Below, piece after piece: positions 21,301-32,808 of a stretch of 64,000 nt of DNA (positions are counted from its first letter, which is position 1; each line of letters opens with the position of its first letter). This stretch comes from Collybia mongolica (lineage: Eukaryota; Basidiomycota; Agaricomycetes; Agaricales; Clitocybaceae): NCBI GenBank assembly GCA_013420905.1, contig JAAXNY010000009.1:372001-436000 (forward strand), written 5' to 3'. Both the position numbers and the translations under genes were made by a program. The notes beneath the pieces were generated by a model. The model worked only from the letters and a program-made list of their open reading frames with translations. It was not told the DNA's origin and ran no database searches.

Positions 21301-24300
21301 TAGTAGAGCCTGATATTATTCATGTGATTTCAGGTCATATCACATCGCAATGCGGGATCGCATATATCGCATATCGTATATCGTATATCGTAAAACGGGA
21401 TCGCATATCGCATACCACATATCGTATATCGCGTACCGCTTATCGGAATCGGCGTCTTATGAATTAAGGAGTGATGGCTTGCAATGCGGAAGAAGTCCGG
21501 GTCCCTATAGTCATTTACCGAGTTACTACGCCGCCAGTCGCTACTACAATATAACGAGTGGTAGCTATAAGCAACTAGCGAAAAAGAGGGGCATAAATGA
21601 CCCCCATCCATAACCCCAATATATCCATCGCCGTACGTAGAGGTGGTTTTTTTTTCAAATAAATATGGCGGGCCTAGAATCAGATGGATCCTCGATCGCC
21701 GGCGTGTCTTGTGACCCGCCTCCTGCAATCCTCGATCCCTTCATGCAGCCACCCCGAATATGATCAGTCCCTATCCGTCATCCCATACATAGTCCATGCT
21801 GTGGCCATTCCGAATTACCTATGACTCGGGACAGGGGCCTACGTGTGTGTGCATATACGTGCCCTCGAGCCTGGGGGTTAGACATTCAAGCGTTTATTCC
21901 GCCACCGTGTAAATACAAAAACTGGGTACTTATCTAAGCGGGGTGACAAGGCCGCCTGTGAGCAGGTATGTTGACTTGTGATACTGTTAATAGGAGATCA
22001 ACGCGTCAGGATCGAGAGGTGGCTGCCGTTTTAACGTTACGCTTTTCCTCGCGCCGTATCGTGTTGCAGAACACTCGAGCCTCCAGCGCCCCGACAAGCA
22101 CGAAGTGTACATGGACTTGAACCTTGAGAGGCGGCCGGCCGGGGGATCGTCCATACCGATCGTGGTGGCACGACGCGAACGCGCCAGCCCCCTGGGTCCC
22201 TCCTCCCTTCCGAAGGCAGGCTTGGCTTGGTATTCCCCGTTCCGTCATGATTCTGGTACTCCTGCTCGTCGGCGGATCCCAGCTGCTCAGGCTTGTGACG
22301 TGAAAAAAATTATACACATATCAACGTCTCGATGTCTGAGTGGGATCCCCTTGCGAAAAAAAAAAAAGTATTGTAGGGAGAGGGTGGAGGAGGTGCGCCG
22401 CTTGATAAATAGTTTAATGTGAAGATCAGTCGTGGCCGCTAGCGGATGAAACGTTAACGAGATCGGTGAGATGGGAGCAAAGCGCAATCGCACCTACACT
22501 AGCCATTATTTCATATGCTGTACGGCATCAAAATAGCCATTATACGCATTCGCGTTCGGGAAAACGCCGTTCTCAAGGTTCGATGGCAAACCCCGGTGCT
22601 GGTGCACCAGAGCAGAACAGAATTACTCCAGTCGATTCTAAAAGATCTGTCGAGTGGTACTTGGACAATCAGGTCAGGGTCTATTGATCTCAGGGACGCG
22701 ACATGCCGACAAGCGAAGAGAGAAAATTACCTTCGACAAGGGAGTAAAGAAAAAAAAACAGCGAATGGCATCTCCCGAGGCCGTCGCAACACAGACCATG
22801 ACAGACGCGTAGAATGCCGAGACTCCATATCCTGAATCTACGATATTTGACTGAATCGTCATGGGCGCCTCCAGCTTACAAACTACACAGGCGGGCCAAG
22901 TTACGCCCAGTCAGCGGCGTAAGAAACCCGGCAAAGTCAACGTACCTACCAAGCCCACGTTCCCATAGCGCCCTCATCTGTCCTGCGGTTGCGTGCAGTA
23001 AAGTTAGTTTCAAGTTCAGAGTTTCGGGGTGTGCGAACGATGATCAATCGGGGGTATTTGGTTTCCATGATATGGATCCTGATGTACTTGGATACGTGGC
23101 TGCAGTGGTTAGCAAATCAATGGGCACATACGTGGTATATACACACCGATATCGACATCATACCTATCATAATGCCATGTACGACCCTTGGCAGTTGTGG
23201 GAGCAAACGACGGAACGGGAGACGCACATTGAGGGGGTATACGGCATGCGCTTGGCACTGTAAAGTCTTTTATACAAGGGTCGACGATAGAAAGTAACAA
23301 TATGGGCCTGGGGGTGGGAGCCTCCTCGACCCTGCCGCAGTGGAAATAACGTTAAGCTTGCTCAATCAGCCCGAACCTGCCCAAGTGCCGCTCGGCGTTG
23401 ATGCGCGATGTCAGCGTCGCTGGGGTTTTCCGTCGCGTCGAAACTCTGAATCAATTGATGAGTAAGTCTAGTGGGAAGAAGTGGACATTATTGACGCGCT
23501 GGCGCAAGGCAGAAAGGCAAGTTCCGTGATTTATCTTCTTCTTCTTTCCCCGTCTTCTCTGCGAGGTGACGCGGTGACGGTGCGCCGGGCGCCGCTCCGG
23601 TGGCTGGGTATGAGGGGCGAGGTTCGAGAAGCGAGCGAAGGAACGCTGGAAGAGTGGTTGGGGGCCCGCTCACTGGTGCATTAGTAAAAACTCGAAAAAA
23701 AAATTTGACGGGCCCGATAAACCTGGATTGAAATCATATTCCACACGGCCTGTGTTGGCCTGAAGAGCGCTGGTGAGTCATCTCGGAGAAGTGAATCATG
23801 GGGGCCCGGTCGTCCGCCGTTAATGAGACTGGGGCTATGTATCAAGTCATGCGAGTAGGTGATTGTCGTGTTCCATGTTAGTCCGCGAATCCAGTCGTGG
23901 ACAGCTGTCGCCAGGGCTTCGAAGAGTTGAAATGGAGGATCTAATCTTATCTCAATTGCACTGCCTCATCTCTTCGATGAAAATGCAGATTTCCGACCGA
24001 CGAGTCCGATGTGTTGACAGCAGAATTCTACATGTCGAGCTTAAGATTATTTTTGCGTTTGCGCGCCCGTATCCCCATGGCCCAGGAAATGTTACTCTGC
24101 CTAGACAACAACAAAAAAACAAGCGACGCACGTTCTTTTGGCTTGCCTTTCAAGGATTGGCGGAACCGAACTCTATCGACAGAAAAACAAAATCGCAAGG
24201 AGGAGCGCTAGCCTTGCAGTATACATGCCCATATACATTCACAAACAGTTTTGAGTTGGGGCATTCAAATATGGCGGTGGAAGCAGCAGGTGCCGACGTC

Positions 24301-27300
24301 GGTACACGTTCTTGCCATTCCCGTGCTCGTCTGATGACGCCCGGATTATGATCGTTCATTCGGGGTCCCATGGGTCACACATCACCCACAAGACTTATAT
24401 GCGGCGCCCACAACGATATGCCTATATTCAGACGAGAAAGGATGGTAGACGCCAATGGTCTGGTGCGTTTCGAATTCCTCGCTCGGTCTCTATAACACTG
24501 ACATGATCCTCGCCACCATAGCATGTAGCAGTTTTGACGCTCCGCAGACTATATCATGGACTTCGAGCCTGGGCAATGTAAAACATCATCTCATATATGA
24601 GAGCCAGCCACTGCCGTAGCTTCGGGTGTGTCAGATGATGCCAACTTCAGATACGAATGGAGACCATACAAGCCTGAGCCATTAATCTAGGAAGCAAGGT
24701 ACATATTGACTAGGTGTAGACTTCATGCTCCATCATTATAGAAAAGGGGGCCAGGCCAATGATGGGAAACTATTCAGGGCACGTCGGCTTCCATTTATAA
24801 CTCAAAAGTCACCCATGGCCTCCTGGTCAACGCAATACAATTCAAGCCCATTCACTAGTCCCGGCGCCAAAGCTTTAGAGTTCAGGATGACGATTGGAAT
24901 GCCTCTGAACCTTCACAGGACTTTTTAAAAAGTAAGATGTTGTCCAACCCAGCAGCTTCGGCCCCTATTAGTATAGCTGACATCTATTATCTATTTTGGA
25001 CTTAGGGGACGGTATAAGCTTCAAGTTGCCCTTGCTTAAAGATCCGGGATGTTACTCGTTACCGGAAGTCTAGGGTGGCCTCTAATTGCCTATTCATGTC
25101 TCCTCGTATATGAGCGCCTCACCTCGTCCCCCGGTCACCCCTTGACGTCGAACCATCGATGACGTGAGTCGTCGATGCACTTGTGTCTTTTGCTTATGGT
25201 TATGCTCATCCCCAAAGGCCACAGATCGTGCCGCTGGACTCGAGAAGAAGGCTTCAGATCAAGCCTTCGCCCTACCGAGACTGGCCTTTTTTTACATTCT
25301 CCCTTTCGCCGAGCTTCGTCGACAGCAATGGAAGGCGAACGAAACACCTAACCCTGCACGGTCCAATTCATCCCTCGTCATCACGATAAAAATACATACA
25401 GCAGCGTATTTTTAGCATCCATGAGGCTAACGACACCATGTGTTAACCCGTTGTGTTTGCCCGCAACCCTGACTACATTTAACTAGATATCATTAGCGCA
25501 ACTATTTTGGTGACTACACCCTAACCCTGGACCAACGCCCTTCGCAAATTGAAAGTGGCCGAGACATACCATGTGACGATATTAGTGAGTATCAGCCGTC
25601 GTTAGCGATAGATTACTGAACATCTACAGTCGTAGGAGCTCCGAGAGCCTCCGAGACGGGGACGGGCCGCTTTTTGTACCCTGGGACAAAATTAGGTAGT
25701 ACATAACTCCGAGACGACTTTCAATTTGGGATTTGCGGACCTAGACTCGGACTGACAAGGCGCTGTCAAAGAAATGATTGTCGGCCGTTGCTTTGAAGGC
25801 ACTGTTTCTAGACTATTTATCCCTGTTGGTTCCAGTCCAGTCCAGTTGAAGGTCCAGTATATCTTTCCCTCAGTCCGCCCCTTATCGCTGGATACGGACC
25901 GTACGCAGTTGATGGAATGGAACAGCATGGTGTCAATTGGGTTGTGCAGCTTTGGGTGCGTTTGTATATAGTACACGTCTTCTCCCTCATGTCGCATGAC
26001 CCCTTGATACATTTAAAATGGTATATAATAGGATCCTGGGCACTAGATGCTCTTTTTATTCGCTCCCGTGGCTAACGCTGCCATCTCCGGCCGTCTTCGT
26101 CTCTTCTTCGGTGCAGAATCACAGAGTCATTATATCGTGAGGACCCACCTCCCTTCGCAGCTTGACGGATTGCCCCAAACCTTTGGTCCCCCGCGTGCTA
26201 ATGGATAGAGCCGAAAATATTCCTTTATTAAACGAGAATCCCCTCGAGCCTCACCGCAAATATCGTTATTTTGGAAAAGTATTTCCTCATACTTCCACGT
26301 TGGTGGGAATTATGATATCTCCTAACATACGACCCCTGGACACCCCCTCGCGAAGGAGCCTCGAGCGTACCCGAGCGAGGAACAAGAGCCGCGGAGCTGG
26401 ATGTGTCCTTTGTACAAAATTCTTCACACATACAAAAGCTTCCGTTCACTGCGATTACGGAGCGAGTCCGGAGTTGCCCTGAAGGCTGAAGTTTCCCACA
26501 GGCAATAGGGCTCAGCCTGCGAGACATCCCCAGACGCAACACCGACATGCCATTTTAGGCACACTTTCTCTTATGTCTTTATGTTTTCGCGCCACATACT
26601 ATTGGAAGTTTTCGGAATAACCTTGGCGCTACTCGAATGTGATATAACAACATCGAAGTCGTGATGGGCACAGTCAGCTTGTCTAAAAGCTTCTATGGGC
26701 CTGTCTGTTTTCCTTTAGGAAACCACGATCGAAAACACAACGTGAGCTCAATTCAATCTTCAGATTCGAAGGACTCGACTATCAAAGGCAGATCATGATC
26801 AATCTCGTTCCCTTCACATCTGCATAACTACACTGCAGCTATCATGGTGGGACTGTTAGTAGAATCTTCAACACACGTTTTCTGGACATGGCGACGTAAA
26901 ACCCTCACCTCCGTCATCGATATCGTATCGATGCGAGTACAAGGTCATCTGCCTACTCTTGGGGCTGCCTTCCTCACCCGATATCCCTTTGTTGGACTAG
27001 CTAACACGATGTAAAGCAGTATCGATGGCGGATGGATGGATAGACGTTATCAGCTCGGCCATTGTTCTCCGGGTGGCAACACGACGCGGGAGCAACGGGA
27101 AACCTACGTTTCTTTATGTAACACTAAACCAGGCATGACTTATCCACCTGATCACGACTAGAGAAATGATTTTTGAGTTGTGCATAGTCAGCTGAAGTTC
27201 AGCAATTAGTCATCTTCCTCTCGTCAAGGCACTGTTCATCAGGCAATCATTATCTGGACAAGGCGGTGTCATGTTAAGTAATTATTGGATAGTTATACAG

Positions 27301-28081
27301 GGCCAAGCTCCGCCCTAGCTGGTCATGATGCGGACGAGTCAGTGAATTCGATGTTACACGTAAGGTTGTGGCATGGCGAATTATTTGCTAAGGGACATTG
27401 ACAAAAATCTGGGGTCTATGTCGTCATTAATCCCAGTGCGCCCTCAACACAGTTATCTGCAAGACTGAACCTCTGAGTTCGAGCTCTCGTGTACCGCAGT
27501 GAGTTGGCAAGGTTGAGAATCGTTACCAAATCTGCGGAAACCGCAAGCTGGTAGGTGGCCGACATTAAACTGACAAGTGAGAATTCCAGGTTTCGAATTC
27601 GGCGAGAGGGCTGGAGCCAATGCAAGCCTTAAGTTGAGTTGTCAGTGATCGTGAGGAGTACAGGGGCTGCAATTTTACAAAATCGAGATGAGGAGGGGGT
27701 GACTGGAGTGAGCCAGCCCGTCAAGGTGCCGTCTGTAGTCTATGCCGGCAGATAAATGAACACGTGACGTATCGCGACTGCCGCTGACGCATCTAAAGTT
27801 TCCGGTCACACCGGCTCAAGTAAGTGATAATTGTGAGCCTGACTAAGAACCGCGTTTTTCGTCGGGATAAAAGGCCCCGCAAAGCCACAGAATAGCAGCT
27901 CTGGCGTTCCGTATTTCTCTTTCTACCCCCAACCTGTCGTTCGCGCTGTTGAACACCGGCCAACGGACAAGGCAAAGGTTATTCCAAGTAGGTTGGTCTT
28001 ATTTAAATCGGATATAATCTGCTGACATGCTTTGTAATTGATAAGATCTCCAGGACTTTCACCAGTACCACGTCTTCGAAT
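21301..28081. other. Gene desert, no supported gene (about 6.8 kb)
   Basis: No open frame shows a recognisable domain or convincing splice chain on either strand. The longest frames are about 100-160 codons, and 23863-24351 (+) is the longest. A short microsatellite lies near 21353-21444. CpG dinucleotides are common throughout, unlike the relic at 47.8 kb. No terminal inverted repeats or transposase/reverse-transcriptase motifs were noticed. The last few hundred bases must include the promoter and 5' UTR of the glutathione reductase gene. Confidence 0.35.
21353..21444. repeat. Microsatellite-like (atcgcatat/atcgtat) repeat
   Basis: Degenerate tandem copies of atcgcatat and atcgtat cover about 90 bp. 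The 13-mer cgggatcgcatat occurs twice, at about 21353 and 21396, so a larger unit of about 43 bp has been duplicated. Confidence 0.7.
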
Positions 28082-29888
28082 ATGCCCCCCATTTACAACA
28101 AACCCTCTGTCGATAAATATGATTATGTTCTCCTTGGAGGAGGCAGTGGTGGGTCCGCATCCTCTGTAAGTACGGCCCGTGCTGTCAAACTGTTTGTAAC
28201 CTAATGTCCCCATATTCAATCAGCGTCGCGCAGCATCGTACGGCAAGAAGGTTGCTGTCATTGAGATGGATCCTTACCTGGGTGGAACGTGTGTGAACGT
28301 CGGTGAGTCGACCAGCACCTTTATTATTCATACCCTTAAAACTCGCGTTGTCATCAGGTTGCGTCCCCAAGAAAGTAAGTCGTTTATAAAATTTTGTACG
28401 AGCCACATTTGAGACTCGAAACGTAGATTATGTGGCATGCTGCCGACCTCCAAGATAAGATCTCCCATCATGCATCAGGTTACAAATTCACGGGCATCGA
28501 GAAGCCCACCTTCGATTGGGCCGCCTTCAAACTACAACGCGATGCATACATCCGTAAACTCAACGGAATATATGCGACTAATTTTGACAAAGAGGGCGTC
28601 GAATATCACCATGGCACCGGACGACTCACATCGGCTAATACCGTTGAAGTCACCCTGCCCGATGGAAAGGGAAAATATACTCTCAACACAGACAAGATCT
28701 GCGTCGCCGTCGGTGGTCACCCAATCATCCCATCTGATGACAAGATCCCTGGCGCTTCCCTTGGCATTGATTCGGATGGATTCTTTGACTTAGAGGAGCA
28801 ACCGAAACGTGTAGCTGTCATCGGAGCTGGATATATCGCTGTAGAACTTGCAGGCGTCTTCAACGCACTTGGAACCGAGACCCACATGATTATTCGTGGA
28901 GAATCAGTGCTAAGGACGTTTGACAATACCCTCCAAGAGACATTGACGCCATGGATGGAGAAGACGGGTGTGAAGTTCCACAAAACGAGCAACGTAACCA
29001 AAGTCGAGGGCGTCAAGGGCCAGACCCTAACTGTGCATACAGACAAGGGAGAGAAGATCGAGGTAGATACAGTACTGTGGGCCATTGGCCGCGAGGCGGA
29101 AACTGAAGGTTTAGGTCTTGGAGAATTGGGGGTCAAGCTAGACGCGAAGGGCAATGTCGTGGTTGACGGGTATCAAAATTCGACTGTCAATGGTGTCTAC
29201 GCCATAGGTGATGTTCAAGGCAAAGCCCTCTTGACCCCTGTCGCTATCGCTGCTGGAAGGAGACTATCTAACCGGTTGTTTGGACCCGAGAAGTTCCAAG
29301 ATGACAAATTGAATTACGAGAACATTCCTACTGTCGTATTCTCGTATGTTTTTTCCCCATCGATTATGATTGTTCTTATTACTTCTCACCCAGTCACCCC
29401 CCAATTGGCACTGTCGGACTTACTGAGACAGAGGCTCGTAAACGCTATGGTGACGCCGTGAAGATCTGTAGGTCCTGTCGTTAGCTTCATGCAGACCCCG
29501 CCTTGACCTCCTCATTTAGACAAGTCCTCTTTCCGAGCTTTATATTTCTCAATGGTCGAGGAAGAACACAAGGAACCAACCGTCTACAAGCTTATCGTTG
29601 TTGGGCCTGAAGAGCGCATAGTTGGAGTTCATATTATCGGCCTTGGCAGCGACGAAATTATGCAAGGATTTGGTGTGGCTGTCAAGATGGGGGGTAAGTG
29701 TCTCTCATCTGATCATGTGGTACCGGCCCTGCCTAATTGCGCATGTGCTTCCTTGTCTAGCGCGCAAGCAGGATCTAGATGATACCGTCGCCATTCACCC
29801 TACGTCTGCAGAGGGTATGTCAATTTCTTCACTCTTCACTGTCAACAAAACTGATATTTCATCCATAGAGCTCGTCACACTTCGTTGA
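28082..29888 (+). CDS. GLR1: Glutathione reductase (NADPH)
   Basis: The enzyme reduces oxidised glutathione with NADPH through FAD and a redox-active disulfide. Exons: 28082-28165, 28224-28302, 28358-28374, 28427-29343, 29394-29467, 29520-29693, 29761-29814 and 29869-29888. The FAD-binding motif is LLGGGSGGSASS. The active disulfide is GTCVNVGCVPKK, whose second Cys lies in a 17-nt exon. The NADPH site is VIGAGYIAVELAG, the second FAD motif is GVYAIGDVQG, and the dimer-interface catalytic His-Glu is in HPTSAEE, close to the end. Length is normal (about 470 residues). The start MPPIYNKPSVDKYDYV suggests a cytosolic form, and no mitochondrial presequence is obvious. It lies on the same strand as, and about 800 bp before, the thiolase gene. 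Confidence 0.95.
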
Positions 29889-30701
29889 GGATATTACTTA
29901 GCACCGTAGCAGCACGCGGACAATGATAATCATGTATTTTTACAACAGCCAGGCTGCTTGGGTTCTGCCGAGACATTTAACCTGGCGAAGTATTGGAGCT
30001 ATTTCCTTCCATCGATCGTTCTTCTGTTGAAGAGATCCTCCCGGAACTTGTGTATGACGTTACCTGGTTGGGGGCTGTGTTGACATACAAAGGATAAATT
30101 ATGTTTATGCCACCATGTCCGGAGCGAGAGTTTTACGCCAGTGGAGTGAAGCTCCGTTGACGCAATTGCATTTATCTCAGCCGTCCTTGGCCGTTCAAAC
30201 CATCTCCATCCCAGACAGTTGGGTTAGGAGGCAGTGCGCTGGACCTTGGACACCGTTTCGTAATGTGTGCGGGGAAGTCGTGGTTGATTTCAGGCTTTGA
30301 ATCTTTAATTCGCAACATATCCGGAGGATTCAGGCTCTACCCTTAGAACGCGATATCCGGTTGACGAACCTCGGGAGCACAGTTAGCGCTATTAGACAAG
30401 GTGTGCGCAGTATGTACTTCAAGACGTATTTCTAGTGCATGCGAGTTGTATCTCCGTAAGCGTTGGCCCCGGCGTTCGAATGCAGCAGCTTCCTTGTGAT
30501 TTACTACCTACTGGTATCGTCAGTAAGCCGGTACTGTAGTTACCTCGGGCTTTGGATTATGCAGTATTTTGCTCGGCCGGATCATTGTCAGCGGGGTGAA
30601 TGAAAGCCGGTAACGACTTTACTATGTATTTTGCTGACTTCCCACTGTCGACACTGGAAATTAACAACCTTACAGCCACTGGCACATCTACGACCTAACT
30701 C
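29889..30701. other. Intergenic region between glutathione reductase and thiolase
   Basis: Holds one small unsupported frame (+ 30115-30300, 61 codons, starts with ATG, no recognisable domain). The rest should be 3' UTR and the thiolase promoter. No other feature seen. Confidence 0.4.
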
Positions 30702-32445
30702 ATGGAACGCGTGAAACAATTGGCTGCTCATCTGTCGGGATCTGCTGGGGGTGTCACCGCACTCGAGCGGAAGAGTCCAGACGATGTTGTCATTACAATG
30801 GCCATTCGCTCCCCTCTGTGCAAAGCAAAAAAGGGCGGGTTTAGAGACGCTAGGTGCGTGGTGCAAGTCGACGAAAAGTGCAATTCAACATCTGACTGTC
30901 GTTTCCTCCTGCTAGAGTAGACGAGTTAATGTTGGAAATCTATAAAGTTAGCTAACTGCTAAATGTCAAGCATGAGCACTCTTGCTAATGAGTTGCCGTT
31001 TTAGCAAGCTATCGCGCACTCTCATATAGATCCAGGTCTAGTGGGAGATATTTGTGTCGGCACAGTCCTCACACCGGACGCCACTTATCCCGCACGGTCG
31101 GCTGCTCTTGCTGCGGGATTTCCTGAGTCTGTTCCTGTTCAGACAACCAATCGATTTTGTTCCAGCGGTTTGATGGCGATTACGACAATTGCCAACCAGA
31201 TTCGTAGTGGCCAGATTGAAATAGGTCTTGCCGTCGGAGTGGAGAGTATGTCCGCAAAGTACAGTCACCCCCATAGTTTATCTTCACGTACTTAAATGTC
31301 AAAAGCCCAGACAATGGTGGCCCACCTCAGAGTGAGCTTATATCCTCAAACCCTGCCTCAAGAGACTGCTCGGAACGTATGGGTTGGACGAGTGAAAACG
31401 TCGCCGCGGACTTCAACATATCTCGTGAAGAACAGGACGCTTTCGCAGCAGAATCCTTTCAACGGGCTGAGAGAGCACAGAAGGCGGGGTATTTTGCAAA
31501 AGAGATAGTCCCTTTCACGGTATTTCAGCAAGACCCCACCACGGGAGAGAGAAAGCGAGTCACAATAACGGAAGACGACGGGATCAGGCCTGGGACGACC
31601 AAGGACGCTCTCCTGAAAATCAGACCCGCGTTTCCACAATGGGGTAAAAGCACCACAACGGGCGGAAATGCTAGTCAAATTACCGACGGGGCAGCAGCGG
31701 TCTTACTGATGTCTAGGAGGAAAGCTGAAGAGCTGGGGCTGAGGATCCTTGCTAAACATATAACGACGGCAGTTGCTGGTAGGCCATCTTGTTACTTGAT
31801 AACACCCATACCGACTGTGCCACAGGCGTTCCCCCACGCATCATGGGGATAGGGCCCGTTTTTGCCATACCCATGGCCTTGAAGAACTCGGGAATCGGTA
31901 TCAATGATGTTGACTTATTTGAGGTCAACATGCCTTCTCGTTTCATTCTGTCTCCACATTGAGCTGAATTCGTATTCCAGGTCAACGAAGCCTTTGCATC
32001 GCAATGTGTATACACAATCAAGCAGCTTGGATTGTCGAGGTTCGTATCTGTTGCTGTCGCGCTCCATCAATTCTGATAGCTTACAACTTATTTCATCCAG
32101 TGAAAAGGTATTTCAAGCGCTCTGTATTGACGAATGGTCTCTCAATGAACGACTAAGGTTAACGTGAATGGAGGGGCGATTGCATTTGGACATCCATTAG
32201 ATGAGTTTGATCCCCTTTCGAACAATAAAAAATTGGCTTTACTTACTCATTGCGTTAATTTACGCTGTACCGGGGCGCGACAGCTGGTAACAGGACTCAA
32301 TGAGCTTGATCGAAGGCAGGGAAAGGTGAGCGAAGCCGTATATATCGCCCGTTATTTGTTAGATTCGAATATGCTGCAGGTTTTGGTAACTTCCATGTGC
32401 ATAGGCACGGGAATGGGGGCTGCTGGTGTTTTCCTTCGGGAATAG
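30702..32445 (+). CDS. POT1: Peroxisomal 3-ketoacyl-CoA thiolase (acetyl-CoA acyltransferase)
   Basis: The enzyme catalyses the last step of fatty-acid beta-oxidation, cleaving 3-ketoacyl-CoA with CoA. The N-terminus MERVKQLAAHL contains a consensus PTS2 (RVKQLAAHL), pointing to peroxisomal import by Pex7. Exons: 30702-30853, 30916-30946, 31005-31258, 31306-31778, 31826-31923, 31981-32039, 32101-32107, 32159-32200, 32264-32325 and 32380-32445. The acylated Cys is in NRFCSSGLMAI, the catalytic His in NGGAIAFGHPLG, and the second catalytic Cys in SMCIGTGMGAAG. Two oddities: exon 7 is only 7 nt, and the intron inside HPL/GCTGAR begins AT and ends AC. The rebuilt protein follows the family without gaps, so it looks functional. 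Confidence 0.93.
32201..32263 (+). other. AT-AC intron (U2-like) in the thiolase gene
   Basis: The sequence begins ATGAGTTTGA and ends TTAATTTAC, 63 bp. Removing exactly these bases joins CAT CCA TTA G to GC TGT ACC GGG and restores the invariant HPLGCTGAR of thiolases. The donor ATGAGT is the ordinary U2 consensus GTGAGT with the first G changed to A, and the acceptor has the matching C. The U12 donor ATATCC is absent. The length is a multiple of three without stops, so retention would insert residues into the active-site loop rather than truncate the protein. No GT-AG alternative restores the motif. Confidence 0.75.
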
Positions 32446-32808
32446 CTCCCCAAGTACAAGTATATTTAGCCGGTTGTATGCCATGACAGAACACTTATTT
32501 TTTGTCAAATACCGACCCCTTACTATTCGCCTTGTGATTTTTATTGAAGAGGATGCTACAAGGAAAGAACTTCCCGTTTTTAAAATGCTCGATCATGAAA
32601 TGAGGTTTATCGGCAAAGAGGTTTACCTGGGTATGTTGCAAATGCTCCTCGATGTGGGATAACAACTAAAGTGATGGTACATTGCGCCTAAGGCGGATAC
32701 AATTACATGCGATACAGCGATAGATTGGCAGCTTAAGTGGATTGATTTACAACAGCCTGTACAGCCTTACCTTCCTCCGTCCATTACCATCCAGCTACAA
32801 TAAGGTGA
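32446..32808. other. Convergent intergenic region between thiolase and catalase
   Basis: The 363 bp between two convergent stop codons should hold both 3' UTRs. No gene or repeat recognised. Confidence 0.5.

Noticed and set aside
25515..25535. cctaaccctg sequence resembling a telomeric repeat
   Set aside because: Only a single incomplete unit, with no tandem array, so not a telomere remnant.
32164..32445. Uninterrupted frame through the thiolase C-terminus, suggesting no intron at 32201-32263
   Set aside because: Reading through replaces the invariant HPLGCTGAR by HPL, 21 foreign residues and CTGAR, and loses the conserved Gly. It also reads through the next intron. The AT-AC removal restores the family exactly.
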